From: Selenomonadaceae bacterium
GTDB lineage: Bacteria; Bacillota; Negativicutes; Selenomonadales; Selenomonadaceae
Assembly: GCA_017476005.1 (NCBI GenBank)
Contig: JAFVEM010000051.1
Coordinates: 1 to 34,017, forward strand
Reading direction: 5' to 3'
Length of the DNA: 34,017 nt
The notes under the pieces: model-generated
The model's database searches: none
Told to the model about the DNA's origin: nothing
The model's input: the letters and a program-made list of their open reading frames with translations, nothing else
Position numbers and translations under genes: made by a program
Part shown: positions 15,069 through 23,778 of the stretch, one piece after another
Layout of the letters: the number at the start of each line of letters is the position of its first letter
Numbering within the stretch: the first letter of the stretch is position 1

Positions 15069-15203
15069 CTAGAAACACACGGAAAAAATAGTGAACAGCG
15101 CCCATAAAACCACTGAACCGGATATCACCATAACCATTAGCCAAAGGATAAAGGTTAGGATTAACAGCCCTTCCAGTGCCTTGCTAACCCAGCCACCCAT
15201 CAT
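15069..15203 (-). CDS. Small single-pass membrane protein (44 residues)
   Basis: Begins with two consecutive ATG codons, the first overlapping the ThyX stop (ATGA), after a GGGAG ribosome-binding site. The product has a short amphipathic N-terminus (MMGGWVSKALEG) followed by about 30 continuous hydrophobic residues ending FSVCF. It is translated together with thyX and the sigma-like gene. Function unknown. Confidence 0.6.
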   Translation of the reverse strand: MMGGWVSKALEGLLILTFILWLMVMVISGSVVLWALFTIFSVCF

Positions 15204-15829
15204 AGCAATTCTCCCAAATCGTCAAATACCACGGGAACGCGCTCCTTGAAATTAGCCAACATCGCGCTGGCTATTTCGCGCATTTGCGGATGCGCGTCGG
15301 GAGCCGCTCGCAAGCGGAAAAAATGACGCCATTCCCGAAGGTTCATCGTGACTACTATTTCCGTTTTGAGGCTATTGGGGAGAACGGCGCGAGCCTCCTG
15401 CGGCGTTGCGCCCCGGCACCGTAAAGCAAAATAATAATTCTCCGCCTTGTGCATAGCGTTCTCCCAGACTTGATAGGCGTCGCTCCCGGGTTCCCAAAAG
15501 CAAGGCCTAATAAAAGCCAGCTCGCCACCGAATCGTCCTTGGCTATAGTTGCAATACCTAGTCGACTCCTGCGAATATGACGCTATGCGGTGCCGGACAA
15601 GCTCGTGGGACACACCCCGGTCGCAAATAATACGGACGGAAATTTTCTCATGCTCCAGCGGGGTCTCATGGCCGCGCTTGATAAGGTTCCGCACCATGGC
15701 CTCCGCCGAGTCTGCCGTTATTTTATCCTCGCTCTTATAGCAAGTGCGAGCGGCGGCCTCTATTTTCCGAAGCATAGCCGCGCCATCTACCGCGTCCAAT
15801 ATTTCAAAGGACGGATTAACAATTTTCAT
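15200..15829 (-). CDS. thyX: Flavin-dependent thymidylate synthase ThyX
   Basis: A 209-residue protein carrying the ThyX signature RHRxxSxxxxS at residues 79-89 followed by TRYCNYS. It also has the conserved HETPLEH at 54-60 upstream. ThyX makes dTMP from dUMP using FAD, NADPH and methylenetetrahydrofolate, supplying thymidine nucleotides for phage DNA synthesis. Length is typical. It lies between small phage genes in the middle block with overlapping stop and start to the next gene. Phage ThyX can replace or boost a host ThyA or ThyX; the sequence does not say which. Confidence 0.93.
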   Translation of the reverse strand: MKIVNPSFEILDAVDGAAMLRKIEAAARTCYKSEDKITADSAEAMVRNLIKRGHETPLEHEKISVRIICDRGVSHELVRHRIASYSQESTRYCNYSQGRFGGELAFIRPCFWEPGSDAYQVWENAMHKAENYYFALRCRGATPQEARAVLPNSLKTEIVVTMNLREWRHFFRLRAAPDAHPQMREIASAMLANFKERVPVVFDDLGELL

Positions 15830-15840
15830 GTCAATACCTC

Positions 15841-16104
15841 CTAACGCACATACTCCCGGCGTAAGGCCTCGTACAAACCGTTGACCGCCCCTTCTGATAG
15901 GTCATCTATGCAGTAGCCGTATTTAAGCATTAAGTCAAGCTCGGCGGCGAGGCTTTGTTTTTGGTCGTCGGTCATATCCGACAAACGGTCTTTTAGAAAA
16001 TCGCATACCAGCGCCGGGGCATAGGTGCGCCGTCCCACAGCGTAACGTAGCGCAAACACCAAAACGGTCATTTCAGTATGGTTAATTTTTTGTTTTGCGG
16101 CCAT
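15841..16104 (-). CDS. Hypothetical protein, 87 residues
   Basis: A mostly helical small protein with the segment VFALRYAVGRRTYAPALVCDFL near residues 16-37 and LYEALRREYVR at the C-terminus. A GGAGG site precedes its ATG, which lies 3 nt beyond the preceding stop. No function recognised; similar small proteins occur among early genes of Bacillota phages. Confidence 0.65.
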   Translation of the reverse strand: MAAKQKINHTEMTVLVFALRYAVGRRTYAPALVCDFLKDRLSDMTDDQKQSLAAELDLMLKYGYCIDDLSEGAVNGLYEALRREYVR

Positions 16105-16107
16105 GAC

Positions 16108-16287
16108 CTAGCGTTCCTCCGTAACGTCAATAATCTCGGCCACCGACACATCGGTAGCGTCATGTTCTACGGCGCGGAGAGTTCCGTTGTTCAGCAAAAC
16201 ACGCTCTTTGGCCTCGTACTCGTCGGTGGCCGCAATCTCAAATACCAATCTGCGGCCTTGCAAAACCGTAACCAAAAAATTTTTCAC
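16108..16287 (-). CDS. Small hypothetical protein (59 residues, GTG start)
   Basis: Starts at a GTG with a strong AGGAGGGG ribosome-binding site and ends 3 nt before the next ATG. The product reads as two short beta strands (KNFLVTVLQGRRLVFEI), a turn with charged residues, and an acidic end. It fills the gap between the NUMOD4 gene and the 87-residue gene, so the block has no non-coding space. Function unknown. Confidence 0.65.
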   Translation of the reverse strand: MKNFLVTVLQGRRLVFEIAATDEYEAKERVLLNNGTLRAVEHDATDVSVAEIIDVTEER

Positions 16288-16300
16288 AGTCCTACCCCTC

Positions 16301-16792
16301 CTATTTTGCCCATCTGAAGAACGGCGGTGCTTTAACTTTCCCGTGACAGCGGTCAGTCACGCACAGCAAAGACATATAGTTCTCCTTGGCCGCTTGCCGC
16401 GCACTGCGGTATGCGCCGATAACTTCGCCGTTTTCGTCTATTTTCTCCACAGCGCGGCGACGTGTACCTCTCCTGCCAATCCTACGACCCAGTTCTCGCT
16501 GGGTCGTAATGCAGATGTTTGACGCGATGTCGTCAAGGGTATCGCCGTTGCGGTATGTATAAACCTCGCCTTGTCGCAAGGGACGGAGGAACGTCCGCCC
16601 CAAAAGCGACCGCAAACGAAACGTCCGAGCCTTGCCGTTTCTTGTCAAGGCCACAATGTGATGCGACCGAAACGCCCTCACCGCTATCTCCTTGTAACCC
16701 TTGGCCGTCGGCTTGCGAATCCGGCCAAAAGCGTTTATCTCGTAGGGAGGAAACCCTGGTATGGGCAACCACGCAGCGGCATCGATTCTCAT
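16301..16792 (-). CDS. NUMOD4-type protein with a degenerate HNH core
   Basis: Starts at the internal ATG (16792) after GGAGGAGG; product 163 residues. Residues 6-26 (AWLPIPGFPPYEINAFGRIRKP-like) are a NUMOD4 module. The part that should be the HNH nuclease reads YRNGDTLDDIASNICITT: the histidines that bind metal are replaced by Tyr and Arg. A NUMOD1-like segment (EKIDENGEVIGAYRSARQAA) follows. NUMOD modules bind DNA in homing endonucleases. The enzyme core seems lost, so it may now act as a DNA-binding protein. Such proteins are frequent in Bacillota phages. Confidence 0.75.
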   Translation of the reverse strand: MRIDAAAWLPIPGFPPYEINAFGRIRKPTAKGYKEIAVRAFRSHHIVALTRNGKARTFRLRSLLGRTFLRPLRQGEVYTYRNGDTLDDIASNICITTQRELGRRIGRRGTRRRAVEKIDENGEVIGAYRSARQAAKENYMSLLCVTDRCHGKVKAPPFFRWAK

Positions 16793-16956
16793 GCGTCTTC
16801 CTCCTCCGGATAAAAAACACAAGAAGCCGTATAATAGTTTTTGTCGCAATTAGCGCAGGGGTTCCCTTCTATGCACTCAGCCTCGTCCTCAAAATAATCG
16901 CACCTTGGGCAGACGCAATCCATACTACAAACCGCATCGTCGCGGAACCCGTCCAT
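16789..16956 (-). CDS. Small cysteine-rich protein (55 residues), possible zinc ribbon
   Basis: Overlaps the MazG stop (TGATG) and the NUMOD4 start (ATGA), so it is translationally coupled on both sides. The product has eight cysteines, including CVCPRC at 14-19 and a later CANC at 34-37, spaced as in a zinc ribbon, within an acidic context ending EEEDA. Likely metal-binding; function unknown. Confidence 0.65.
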   Translation of the reverse strand: MDGFRDDAVCSMDCVCPRCDYFEDEAECIEGNPCANCDKNYYTASCVFYPEEEDA

Positions 16957-17279
16957 CACCAATACCCCCGGTCGCGGTTTTTATCGTTTACAAACTGCTG
17001 CAAAGCCTGACGCTCCTTAAAAGCGTAGCCCCCGGCCTGAAGGAGTGAGGTTGCCACCGTAATAACGTCGGTGAGTTCTTCGGCGGCTTGACGGCTAAGA
17101 GGCACACCGCCCATTACCTCATGCGGACGGTGGCTGTTGTAAATAGCGTCCACTGCCTCCCCTACTTCCTCATTCAGCTTACGCACCCACTGGTAGATAT
17201 ACTGCTCACTTACGTTTACGCAAGGTACAGGGTACGACCAATGCACCTCGTCTTTAGTTTGCTTATCCAAATTAGCCAT
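16956..17279 (-). CDS. MazG-like nucleotide pyrophosphohydrolase
   Basis: A 107-residue protein started at the ATG 7 nt after AAGGAG (an ATG six bases earlier is too close). It shows the all-alpha NTP pyrophosphatase pattern: LNEEVGEAVDA (EExxE helix) and EELTDVITVA (ExxD helix), then KNRDRGYW. These enzymes hydrolyse NTPs or (p)ppGpp-like nucleotides. It overlaps the end of the helicase gene by 8 nt. In phages the role is probably cleaning up non-standard nucleotides or lowering alarmone signals. Confidence 0.85.
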   Translation of the reverse strand: MANLDKQTKDEVHWSYPVPCVNVSEQYIYQWVRKLNEEVGEAVDAIYNSHRPHEVMGGVPLSRQAAEELTDVITVATSLLQAGGYAFKERQALQQFVNDKNRDRGYW

Positions 17280-18643
17280 GCTCATACTCCTTCACTTTTG
17301 CCTTTATCGCCGCCAGCAAGCCGTCCTGCCCCGTCTTTTTAGCAGATAACGCCGCCAGCACCGCTTGGTCAATAGTACCTTCGGCCACCAAGTGATGCAC
17401 CACTACTGTGTTTCGTTGGCCGCTACGGTGCAAACGCTTGTTCGCCTGTTGATATAATTCAAGGCTCCACGTTAGCGAAAACCACACAATAGCGTTCCCA
17501 CCCTGCTGAAGGTTTAGCCCGTGTCCTGCCGATGCCGGATGCGCCAATAGCATTTTTACTTTCCCGGCGTTCCAGTCCTCAATATCCTTGACTGTATCCA
17601 GCTTACGAGCCTCCGGGAACTGTTTTTGTAACCGCTCAAGGTCATGCCGAAACCAGTAAAACACCAAGAGCGGCTTATTGTTATTGGCCTCGACAACCTC
17701 CGCCAAGGCCTCCAGCTTGGCCGCGTGTATTTCTATGGCCTCACCTTTCTCGTCATACACGGAACCGCTGGCCATCTGCAAGAGCTTATTGGAGAGTACT
17801 GCCGCCGAGGTAGCGGTAATCGTTTCGTCCTCGGCTATGGCCAGTACCAGCTCTTTCTCCAGTTTTTTATAGGCTTTCCGCGCTTCCTCCGGGAGAGGGA
17901 TTTTTATGGTGTTATAGATAATCGGCGGTAGGGAAATATAATCTTCGGCTTTCATGCTGACGCAAATATCGGAGATAGCCTCGTATATTTCACTTTCCGC
18001 GTCTTTGGCCGGATTCCACTCCCACACGGCGTAACCGTTACCGCGCCCCGGCGAAAACCAACGCCGCCGATATCCGCCTATGGTTTTACCTAGCCTTTCG
18101 CCACCGTCCAGCAGATAAATTTGACTCCATAAATCCATTAAACCGTTAGGAGCTGGAGTACCTGTAAGTTCCACCAGCCTTTTTATCCAAGGTCTGATGC
18201 GGCGTAACGCCCTAAATCTTTTGGACAAATGATTCTTAAAGCCGGAGGATTCGTCCAGCACAACCATATCAAAAGGCCAATACCGCCCGTAATGGTTTAC
18301 CAGCCAATCTACATTCTCCCGGTTTATGGTGTAAATATCGGCCTCCTGAGCTAAAGCATTCAGCCGTTGGCGGAGGCTCCCCAAAACGGGTACCACGGTT
18401 AAATGCCGTAAATGTTCCCATTCTGCAGCCTCGCTAGTCCAAACTGTAGCCGCCACCCGGAGTGGCGCGACGACCAAAACGCGTTTGACGGCGAAACGGT
18501 CATACATCAGCTCGTCTATGGCAGTTAATGTAGTAACGGTCTTGCTAACCCATGCCCATATCCAGCATAAGAGCCACCGCCGGTTTAGCGCAAATGAGTT
18601 CTTTGCCCATCAGTTGATAGGGTCTTGGCCGAAAAATAGACAC
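17272..18643 (-). pseudogene. SNF2-type helicase disrupted by 4 nt inside the Walker A motif
   Basis: The gene starts at the GTG at 18643, 8 nt after GGAGG. It reads VSIFRPRPYQLMG...ALMLDMGMG and then hits TAG. Removing four bases (18544-18547) restores GMG-KTVTTLTAI and one open frame of 455 codons, the usual length of phage SNF2 helicases. The remaining motifs are intact downstream: VVLDESS (motif II), LTGTPAPNG (III), and QANKRLHRSGQ (VI). The insertion falls exactly between the Gly and Lys that bind ATP phosphate, so either half alone lacks ATPase function. The downstream part could restart at the ATG at 18507 (411 residues) without motif I. Sequencing error is possible, but the insert is not a homopolymer change. 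Confidence 0.85.
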
Positions 18644-18649
18644 ACGGCA

Positions 18650-19009
18650 TCACCTCCCTTCCAGTTCTTCTACAACCATAGCTACCCGCCCATCATACCA
18701 GCCAGCCTTATATTCCGGCGGATGTGCTAATGGATTTTGCAAGCGTTTCAGAAACGTTTCTATTGCCGTTTCGCTATCGATAACCGTTACGTTATGCCCT
18801 AGTTTTTGAAACGTTTTGACCGTTTGTTGCTGTAAGGGGCGCAACCCTTCCCCCGGACGCTTGAGTTCCACGAAGAACACTCGGCCTCCCGGTGCCAGAA
18901 CAATTCTATCCGGCACCCCTGCCCTGCCGGGTGAAACAAATTTTAGCGCTAACCCTCCTGCCGCCTCCACGGCTTTCCGAAATTTCGCCTCTAGTGTTTT
19001 CTCTAGCAT
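18650..19009 (-). CDS. VRR-NUC domain nuclease
   Basis: A 119-residue protein from the second ATG (19009), 7 nt after GAGGAGG. Core motifs of the VRR-NUC branch of PD-(D/E)xK nucleases: PGRAGVPDRIVL with catalytic Asp near residue 33, then FFVELKRPG with Glu and Lys near 48-50, and QQ near 61. Such stand-alone phage proteins are structure-specific nucleases, likely Holliday-junction or flap cutting. It lies just upstream of the SNF2 helicase, whose ribosome-binding site overlaps this stop, a normal nuclease/helicase pairing in Bacillota phages. Confidence 0.88.
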   Translation of the reverse strand: MLEKTLEAKFRKAVEAAGGLALKFVSPGRAGVPDRIVLAPGGRVFFVELKRPGEGLRPLQQQTVKTFQKLGHNVTVIDSETAIETFLKRLQNPLAHPPEYKAGWYDGRVAMVVEELEGR

Positions 19010-19038
19010 CCGCATTCCTCCTCAAAAAGTGTATTTTT

Positions 19039-19224
19039 AGGTGTCATCAAACTTCCCGAAAAAACCTTGCTCTAAGTATATATGCGTAACGCGTATATAG
19101 GCCTATATACCCTTATACCTAAAAACCCGAAAGTTAATAATAGAAAAAGGTCTGACAGTATATAGCGGTACTTTGAAAACGCTCTATGAATTTAGGGTGA
19201 TTTTGGCGTTTTTTGATGACACCT
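19039..19224. repeat. 186-bp non-coding element bounded by a perfect 13-bp inverted repeat
   Basis: AGGTGTCATCAAA at 19039-19051 is repeated inverted at 19212-19224. Inside is an AT-rich stretch with a perfect 18-bp palindrome at 19093-19110 (GTATATAG-GC-CTATATAC) and near-palindromic sequence before it. No ORF with a ribosome-binding site is present in the 220-nt gap 19010-19229. It lies between VapE and VRR-NUC genes. Candidates: a phage replication origin, a protein-binding site cluster or a small inserted element; no target duplication is visible. Confidence 0.6.
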
Positions 19225-19229
19225 TGCTA

Positions 19230-21662
19230 CTACCCCGAAATTCTCACATAAGCCCTTTGCCGTCCATAGTTCCCAAATCTCAAGTATTTGCCTCCCTCGT
19301 AAGACCTCCAGCCATCTACAGCTCTTAGAGCCTCGTTAATATCCCTTTGCTCCCGTCGCTGGAAACTAGCCAAACTCCTTTCAAGTAACTCGCACCATAC
19401 CTCGAGAGCGCATATACGATTGCGCTTAAAGGCACCCGTCATGTCGGGCTCAAGCGTACCCTTGAGAAAATCTCGACGGTCTTGGATTGCCAGATTGTAC
19501 CAGTTAGCCGGAACCTCTTTGTCCAAGTACTCCGCCAGCACCCCTACCATGGGAATGTCGCTGGTGTGCATTTTCTGCATGGTAACGGCCTCTTTTTCCA
19601 TTTCTGCCCCTATCCAGAGGCTTTCTCCTTGTTCGTAGTAGGTCTTGGCCTCAGCCCATATTTGCCCCACAATAGCCTTAAAATCCTCGTCCCAAGGGTG
19701 CTTTTGCACCTCCCGTTTTCCTACCCGTACAGGCCAGAATCGGCGGTTTCCGGTGCGGTCTTTCAGGAATTGGGTCTCGTTGGTGGTGCCGATGAATATG
19801 CATTGGCGAGGAAAGTCCTGCGTCCGGCGGCCATAGGCCACCCGGTATGTGTCGGTCTGTTTAGTGATAAACTTTTTGGTGGCTTCAACCTCACTACTTC
19901 TTAGGGCAGCCAGCTCCCCCACCTCGATTAGCCAAGCCCCCCGGAGCTGTTCGTAGGCTTCTTTGCCTTGCATCGCGTCTAAGGAATCTGAGAACCAATC
20001 GCCGCCCAGCTCCTTTAATATCATGCTCTTGCCGATGCCTTGCGGCCCCTGCAATACCAGCATATAGTCAAACTTCACACCGGGTTTCATCACTCTGGCC
20101 ACAGCCGCAATTAGCATTTTCCGTGTCACCGTTCGCACATATTGAGTATCGTCCGCTCCCAAATAATCCACAAAAAGCGTTTCGATTCGCGGTGTTCCGT
20201 CCCATTTGAGCGTTGCTAAATAGTCCCTTATTTGGTGAAACGCGTTCTTTTTAGAAACACTTAGTACCTCGTCCTCGATGCTTTGTTTGTTGGAAATGCC
20301 GTATAAAGTCTCCATTAGGTATCGTAATTCTGCGTCGTCGCTGTCCTCCCAAAAAGCTCCTACGGCACTCGCGTCACGCCAGCTAGGGGCTTTTTTAATA
20401 ACGATGCGCGAGGTAAAATCGTCCCAGCCAAAGGTCTTTTTTACATGAGGGTCGTTTTCCAGCACGGTGCGGATATTAGACCGAGTAGCCTTAAATTTCC
20501 CGTTTTTGTCGGTCTCCAGCTTGGCCGCCCAGTCAAAATCCTGTTCGTCAAGGTCGCCCTCGTCACCCAAGTCTTCAAATTCGTCCCGTACTTCCGCCAT
20601 GCGCTCCCTCATCAAGAGGGCTTTTACTTTAGCGTCCCCCCGTATAAACTCCATCATTGCGGCGTAACTCGGCATCTTGGTGGCGTCGGCACATACTCTT
20701 CCTTCATCTAATTCCCCGTATTTGTGAATCCTAATCAAGTCGAAAGCGTTTACGAGCTGGCAAGAGCAGGGGTCGGTAGCGTGGAAACTGTATAGCCACT
20801 TGCCCTCGTAGGGTACTGCGCCGCCGCTGGAGCTTCCGGCAGTAAAGGTATATCTGTCACCGCAAGGCTCGTAAACCTCCGGCAAAAATTCTGCAATTGC
20901 CTCGTCGATAGTATAAGCCCGGCAAAAAGTCCCGATTAGACCTTTCTTCTCCGTCGGGTCTCGCTGTTTGGTGATGGCGTGCTGTACTTGGCGACTGACC
21001 CGGCTGGATACCGGCCAGCTCGCTTGGTCACGCCAATCTTCATATTCCTCCAGCACTTTGTCCGCCGGTAGCCATGGCCCGTCTTGCCAGCGGAAAAAAT
21101 AATCGCCGTCGATGGAGGTAGAAGGCCAGTACATAAGCCGGTGAGGCTGATAGGTAGTATCGTCGAAGTTGTCTATACCAAAATCCTCGGCAATTTTGCG
21201 GCTGATGGCCTGATACTCGTCCGGCGTTACAGTGCGGTCAAGGGGAATTACAAGGCGTAACCTCGGCTTTTCCGGCGTATGCTTATGAGTTGAATAACAG
21301 CAAATCGCGTACTGACCAAAGGCGACACCCGTTTCCACCAAGCTCCATAGAGATGTATCCGCAAAATCCGCGTCCAGTGTAACCAGCCCCCGGTTCATTA
21401 CCGTGAGCGACGTTCGCCGTCCGTCTTGTAATTCGCCGCCCACGAAACCACCCACATCCTTTATAGCGTCTTGGCTGGCCTTGTCCATGGCGAGGTATTC
21501 CTTGTGCTTTTCGGCGGTGCGTTTGGTTTGGCTAAGTTTTTTGATAAGCTGGCTCCAAGACATCTGCTTGGGTTTCCAAATTTTGCACCGCCGACTATTG
21601 CCAAGACAAATTGTAAGAATGCCGTCATAGGTCGCGAATGCCCGTCTTACAGTACTGTCCAT
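19230..21662 (-). CDS. VapE-family primase/helicase
   Basis: An 810-residue protein. The N-terminal third has a primase-polymerase-like layout (VTLDADFAD near residue 95, then STHKH...PRLRLVIPLDR). A cysteine-containing middle joins to the virulence-associated E helicase domain, with Walker A GPQGIGKS at about residue 535, WLIEVGEL soon after, and FIGTTNE...DRTGNRRFWPV. VapE proteins act at phage replication initiation, priming and unwinding. The ATG follows AAAGGA, directly beyond the PcfJ stop. The palindromic element just downstream of this gene is a natural candidate for its origin. Confidence 0.88.
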   Translation of the reverse strand: MDSTVRRAFATYDGILTICLGNSRRCKIWKPKQMSWSQLIKKLSQTKRTAEKHKEYLAMDKASQDAIKDVGGFVGGELQDGRRTSLTVMNRGLVTLDADFADTSLWSLVETGVAFGQYAICCYSTHKHTPEKPRLRLVIPLDRTVTPDEYQAISRKIAEDFGIDNFDDTTYQPHRLMYWPSTSIDGDYFFRWQDGPWLPADKVLEEYEDWRDQASWPVSSRVSRQVQHAITKQRDPTEKKGLIGTFCRAYTIDEAIAEFLPEVYEPCGDRYTFTAGSSSGGAVPYEGKWLYSFHATDPCSCQLVNAFDLIRIHKYGELDEGRVCADATKMPSYAAMMEFIRGDAKVKALLMRERMAEVRDEFEDLGDEGDLDEQDFDWAAKLETDKNGKFKATRSNIRTVLENDPHVKKTFGWDDFTSRIVIKKAPSWRDASAVGAFWEDSDDAELRYLMETLYGISNKQSIEDEVLSVSKKNAFHQIRDYLATLKWDGTPRIETLFVDYLGADDTQYVRTVTRKMLIAAVARVMKPGVKFDYMLVLQGPQGIGKSMILKELGGDWFSDSLDAMQGKEAYEQLRGAWLIEVGELAALRSSEVEATKKFITKQTDTYRVAYGRRTQDFPRQCIFIGTTNETQFLKDRTGNRRFWPVRVGKREVQKHPWDEDFKAIVGQIWAEAKTYYEQGESLWIGAEMEKEAVTMQKMHTSDIPMVGVLAEYLDKEVPANWYNLAIQDRRDFLKGTLEPDMTGAFKRNRICALEVWCELLERSLASFQRREQRDINEALRAVDGWRSYEGGKYLRFGNYGRQRAYVRISG

Positions 21663-23387
21663 TTAAGCAATCCTTTCTAGCTCCAGAGGCTTTTCTGGGG
21701 CTGAGACATCTTTGGTGGCAATTTTGATTTTAGCCTTGGCGCACCAATCAATTACAGCCTTGTTTATAACCGGGTCGGAGGAAACGTATCTGTTATGCTT
21801 TAGTTTTGCTTGTACCAACTGTCCCCCGGCCACCTCAAGACAAGCCACCAATTTGCCTTTATCGTCGGCCATAAGCACTATATAGCAAGACCCACTAGCC
21901 ACCCGGCTACGATAGGTTCTTACGCAGTTATGCAATTCGTCGGAGGCTGAGGCTAGTACGTCGGTGTGCTCCGGGAGGAAGAATTTTATTGAGTCCAATT
22001 GCATGGCAAGACGACGTTGTATATGCTCCGGCACCGCCAGCCTATAACCTTTTTCTTCTTGTTCCTTCAACGCCGTTACTAGCCAGTCATGGAGGTTCTT
22101 TAGTTTAACGCGCCATGCGTCCGGCTTTCGTTCGGCGACCAGCCTATCAAGCATTCTTTTTATATCTATTACTTGGTGCCAGTCGTTACGTCTAAGCAAA
22201 GCTATTAGGCTTGCTACCGGGTAGTGGTCTTTTAGCTCAAGCAGTAAATCGTACAGCTCGTTGGGGTAGCGGTACTCTGTACAGTAAGCATAATTTTGCG
22301 GTAGAATTAAGTCCTGCATGAGCTGGTATATTGTCATGGCGTAACCGCTGTTATACCCGGCAATTTCATATATCGTCGATAGTTCCGGCGCGACGAAAAA
22401 GTTATTGGTAATGAGCCGTCGCACCTGCGGTTCGTCGGGCAGCCTAAAAGCCTTGATTACGGCCAACACGCTATTTTGGCTTTTGCGGTCTTTGGCCGCG
22501 CTGGCGTATGCGGCCATAGCGTCATCTGTCATTAGACAACGCTTTTTGGCAACCCCGACAGCCGTGTTTCCATCTCGTAGGTACAGCGGCAAATTTGGCG
22601 CATCAGGGAATTGCAAGCGGAAGGCCAGATTCATCAAAGGAAACAATAATCTGCCGTTAGCTTTACCGTGGCCAACGAACAGGCTCCCAATATCGTAGCC
22701 GTGGACTTTGCGCCACTTTTTCCTAATACCGTCCCGGAGCGTTCGGAGTAATGCTATTGTTCCGTCCCGGCTCAGCTCGGACAAGTTATCAGCTCTCAGT
22801 TGCCGGAGCAAAGAATCTTGATCTAGACTTACATCAAAAGGATTGCCCAGCTCATATTGTTTGATGGTAGCCCGGTCATTAGAGGAGCTAATACTGTAGG
22901 TAGCGCGCCGAGACTTAACGTCAAAACTGAATTTCTCAAACCGGGTTCCGAATTGGTTAATAAGCCGCTGGCTAAACTCGTTCTCTTGCCGTATAACGAG
23001 CGTTGGAGCTTTCAGTTTCAGCGTAAAACCGCGTTCATTCTCCGTAAGGATTATCTCCATGGCGAGGGGAGCGCATTCCGGGGTATAGTACTCCGCGCGT
23101 GTAAACGCGTAGATGTTATGCCGTCCCTCGAGATTTTCATGGCGATGGCCGCAATGAGGGCAGTAAACAATGAAATTGCCAAACCCGTGTCCGCCGTAGT
23201 AGTATCCTCCACGGTATTGGTGCCATACCGTAAAGCTCGTGCGGCAGTTGTGGCAGTAGTATTTAATCTGCTGCACAAAACTTTGGGTCTCGCTCCCTAC
23301 GGTTCCATCGTTGCTCTCGCCTATAATTACGGAATACGCCGAGTATAACTGGGGGACGGCGTGAGTCATTAAAACGGTACCCACCAA
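21663..23387 (-). CDS. PcfJ-like protein
   Basis: A 574-residue protein starting at a TTG 6 nt after GGAGG. N-terminal zinc-ribbon: YYCHNCRTSF then YCPHCGH (about residues 47-84). The C-terminal region has the PcfJ pattern ELHNCVRTYRSRVASGSCYIVLM...GGQLVQAKLKHNR (about 485-545), then a WCAKAKIKIA end. PcfJ was named from a conjugative plasmid and is widespread in phages and plasmids of Bacillota. Its activity is not established. It lies next to VapE in the replication block. Confidence 0.8.
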   Translation of the reverse strand: MVGTVLMTHAVPQLYSAYSVIIGESNDGTVGSETQSFVQQIKYYCHNCRTSFTVWHQYRGGYYYGGHGFGNFIVYCPHCGHRHENLEGRHNIYAFTRAEYYTPECAPLAMEIILTENERGFTLKLKAPTLVIRQENEFSQRLINQFGTRFEKFSFDVKSRRATYSISSSNDRATIKQYELGNPFDVSLDQDSLLRQLRADNLSELSRDGTIALLRTLRDGIRKKWRKVHGYDIGSLFVGHGKANGRLLFPLMNLAFRLQFPDAPNLPLYLRDGNTAVGVAKKRCLMTDDAMAAYASAAKDRKSQNSVLAVIKAFRLPDEPQVRRLITNNFFVAPELSTIYEIAGYNSGYAMTIYQLMQDLILPQNYAYCTEYRYPNELYDLLLELKDHYPVASLIALLRRNDWHQVIDIKRMLDRLVAERKPDAWRVKLKNLHDWLVTALKEQEEKGYRLAVPEHIQRRLAMQLDSIKFFLPEHTDVLASASDELHNCVRTYRSRVASGSCYIVLMADDKGKLVACLEVAGGQLVQAKLKHNRYVSSDPVINKAVIDWCAKAKIKIATKDVSAPEKPLELERIA

Positions 23388-23399
23388 AAACCACCTCCA

Positions 23400-23762
23400 T
23401 TAGCTGAGGAAGTCCAAATCCTCCGGCGATATTACTTCGTCTTCCGTAGTAGGCGGAGAGGGAGGAGCCTCTTTCTTTGCTTTCTTTTTCTTAGCCTGTT
23501 CCTTTTCCTTATCTTTTTCAGCCTTGGCGGCGGCCTGTTCCTTTTCCGCTATGGGCAATAAGTTTTTCACGAGCTTCTTGGCGGTATTTGCGGCCACCGC
23601 GACATTGGTGCAGTGTTCGGTGAGCTGTTCAAGTTCTTCCTTGGAAACGTCCGCCAAAAGTTCCTTGGCTTTGCATTCGTCAATCAGGTCGAGAATTTCC
23701 TTGACGTAGCGGTTCTGCGCGTCCATATTGCGGTTAATCCCGTTTAAGGTATTGGGTTCCAT
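23400..23762 (-). CDS. Coiled-coil protein with Lys/Glu/Ala-rich tail
   Basis: A 120-residue protein from the ATG at 23762 (AAAGGA site 9 nt upstream). The first 75 residues form helices (EILDLIDECKAKELL, TNVAVAANTAKKLV). Residues 75-100 are a highly charged KEK/AKKKKAKKE stretch, and the end is acidic (EDEVISPEDLDFLS). It resembles small phage scaffold or clamp-associated proteins only in composition. No family recognised. It sits between PcfJ and the clamp-like gene. Confidence 0.6.
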   Translation of the reverse strand: MEPNTLNGINRNMDAQNRYVKEILDLIDECKAKELLADVSKEELEQLTEHCTNVAVAANTAKKLVKNLLPIAEKEQAAAKAEKDKEKEQAKKKKAKKEAPPSPPTTEDEVISPEDLDFLS

Positions 23763-23778
23763 GGCCATCAATCCTTTC

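Noticed and set aside
14935-15144. A 69-codon minus-strand ORF
   Set aside because: It is another frame across the small membrane protein and the sigma-like gene, both of which have clear ribosome-binding sites.
18544-18547. Programmed +1 frameshift at the helicase TAG
   Set aside because: A +1 shift would leave an extra Ser between Gly and Lys of the P-loop, destroying the motif; simple insertion of four bases fits better.
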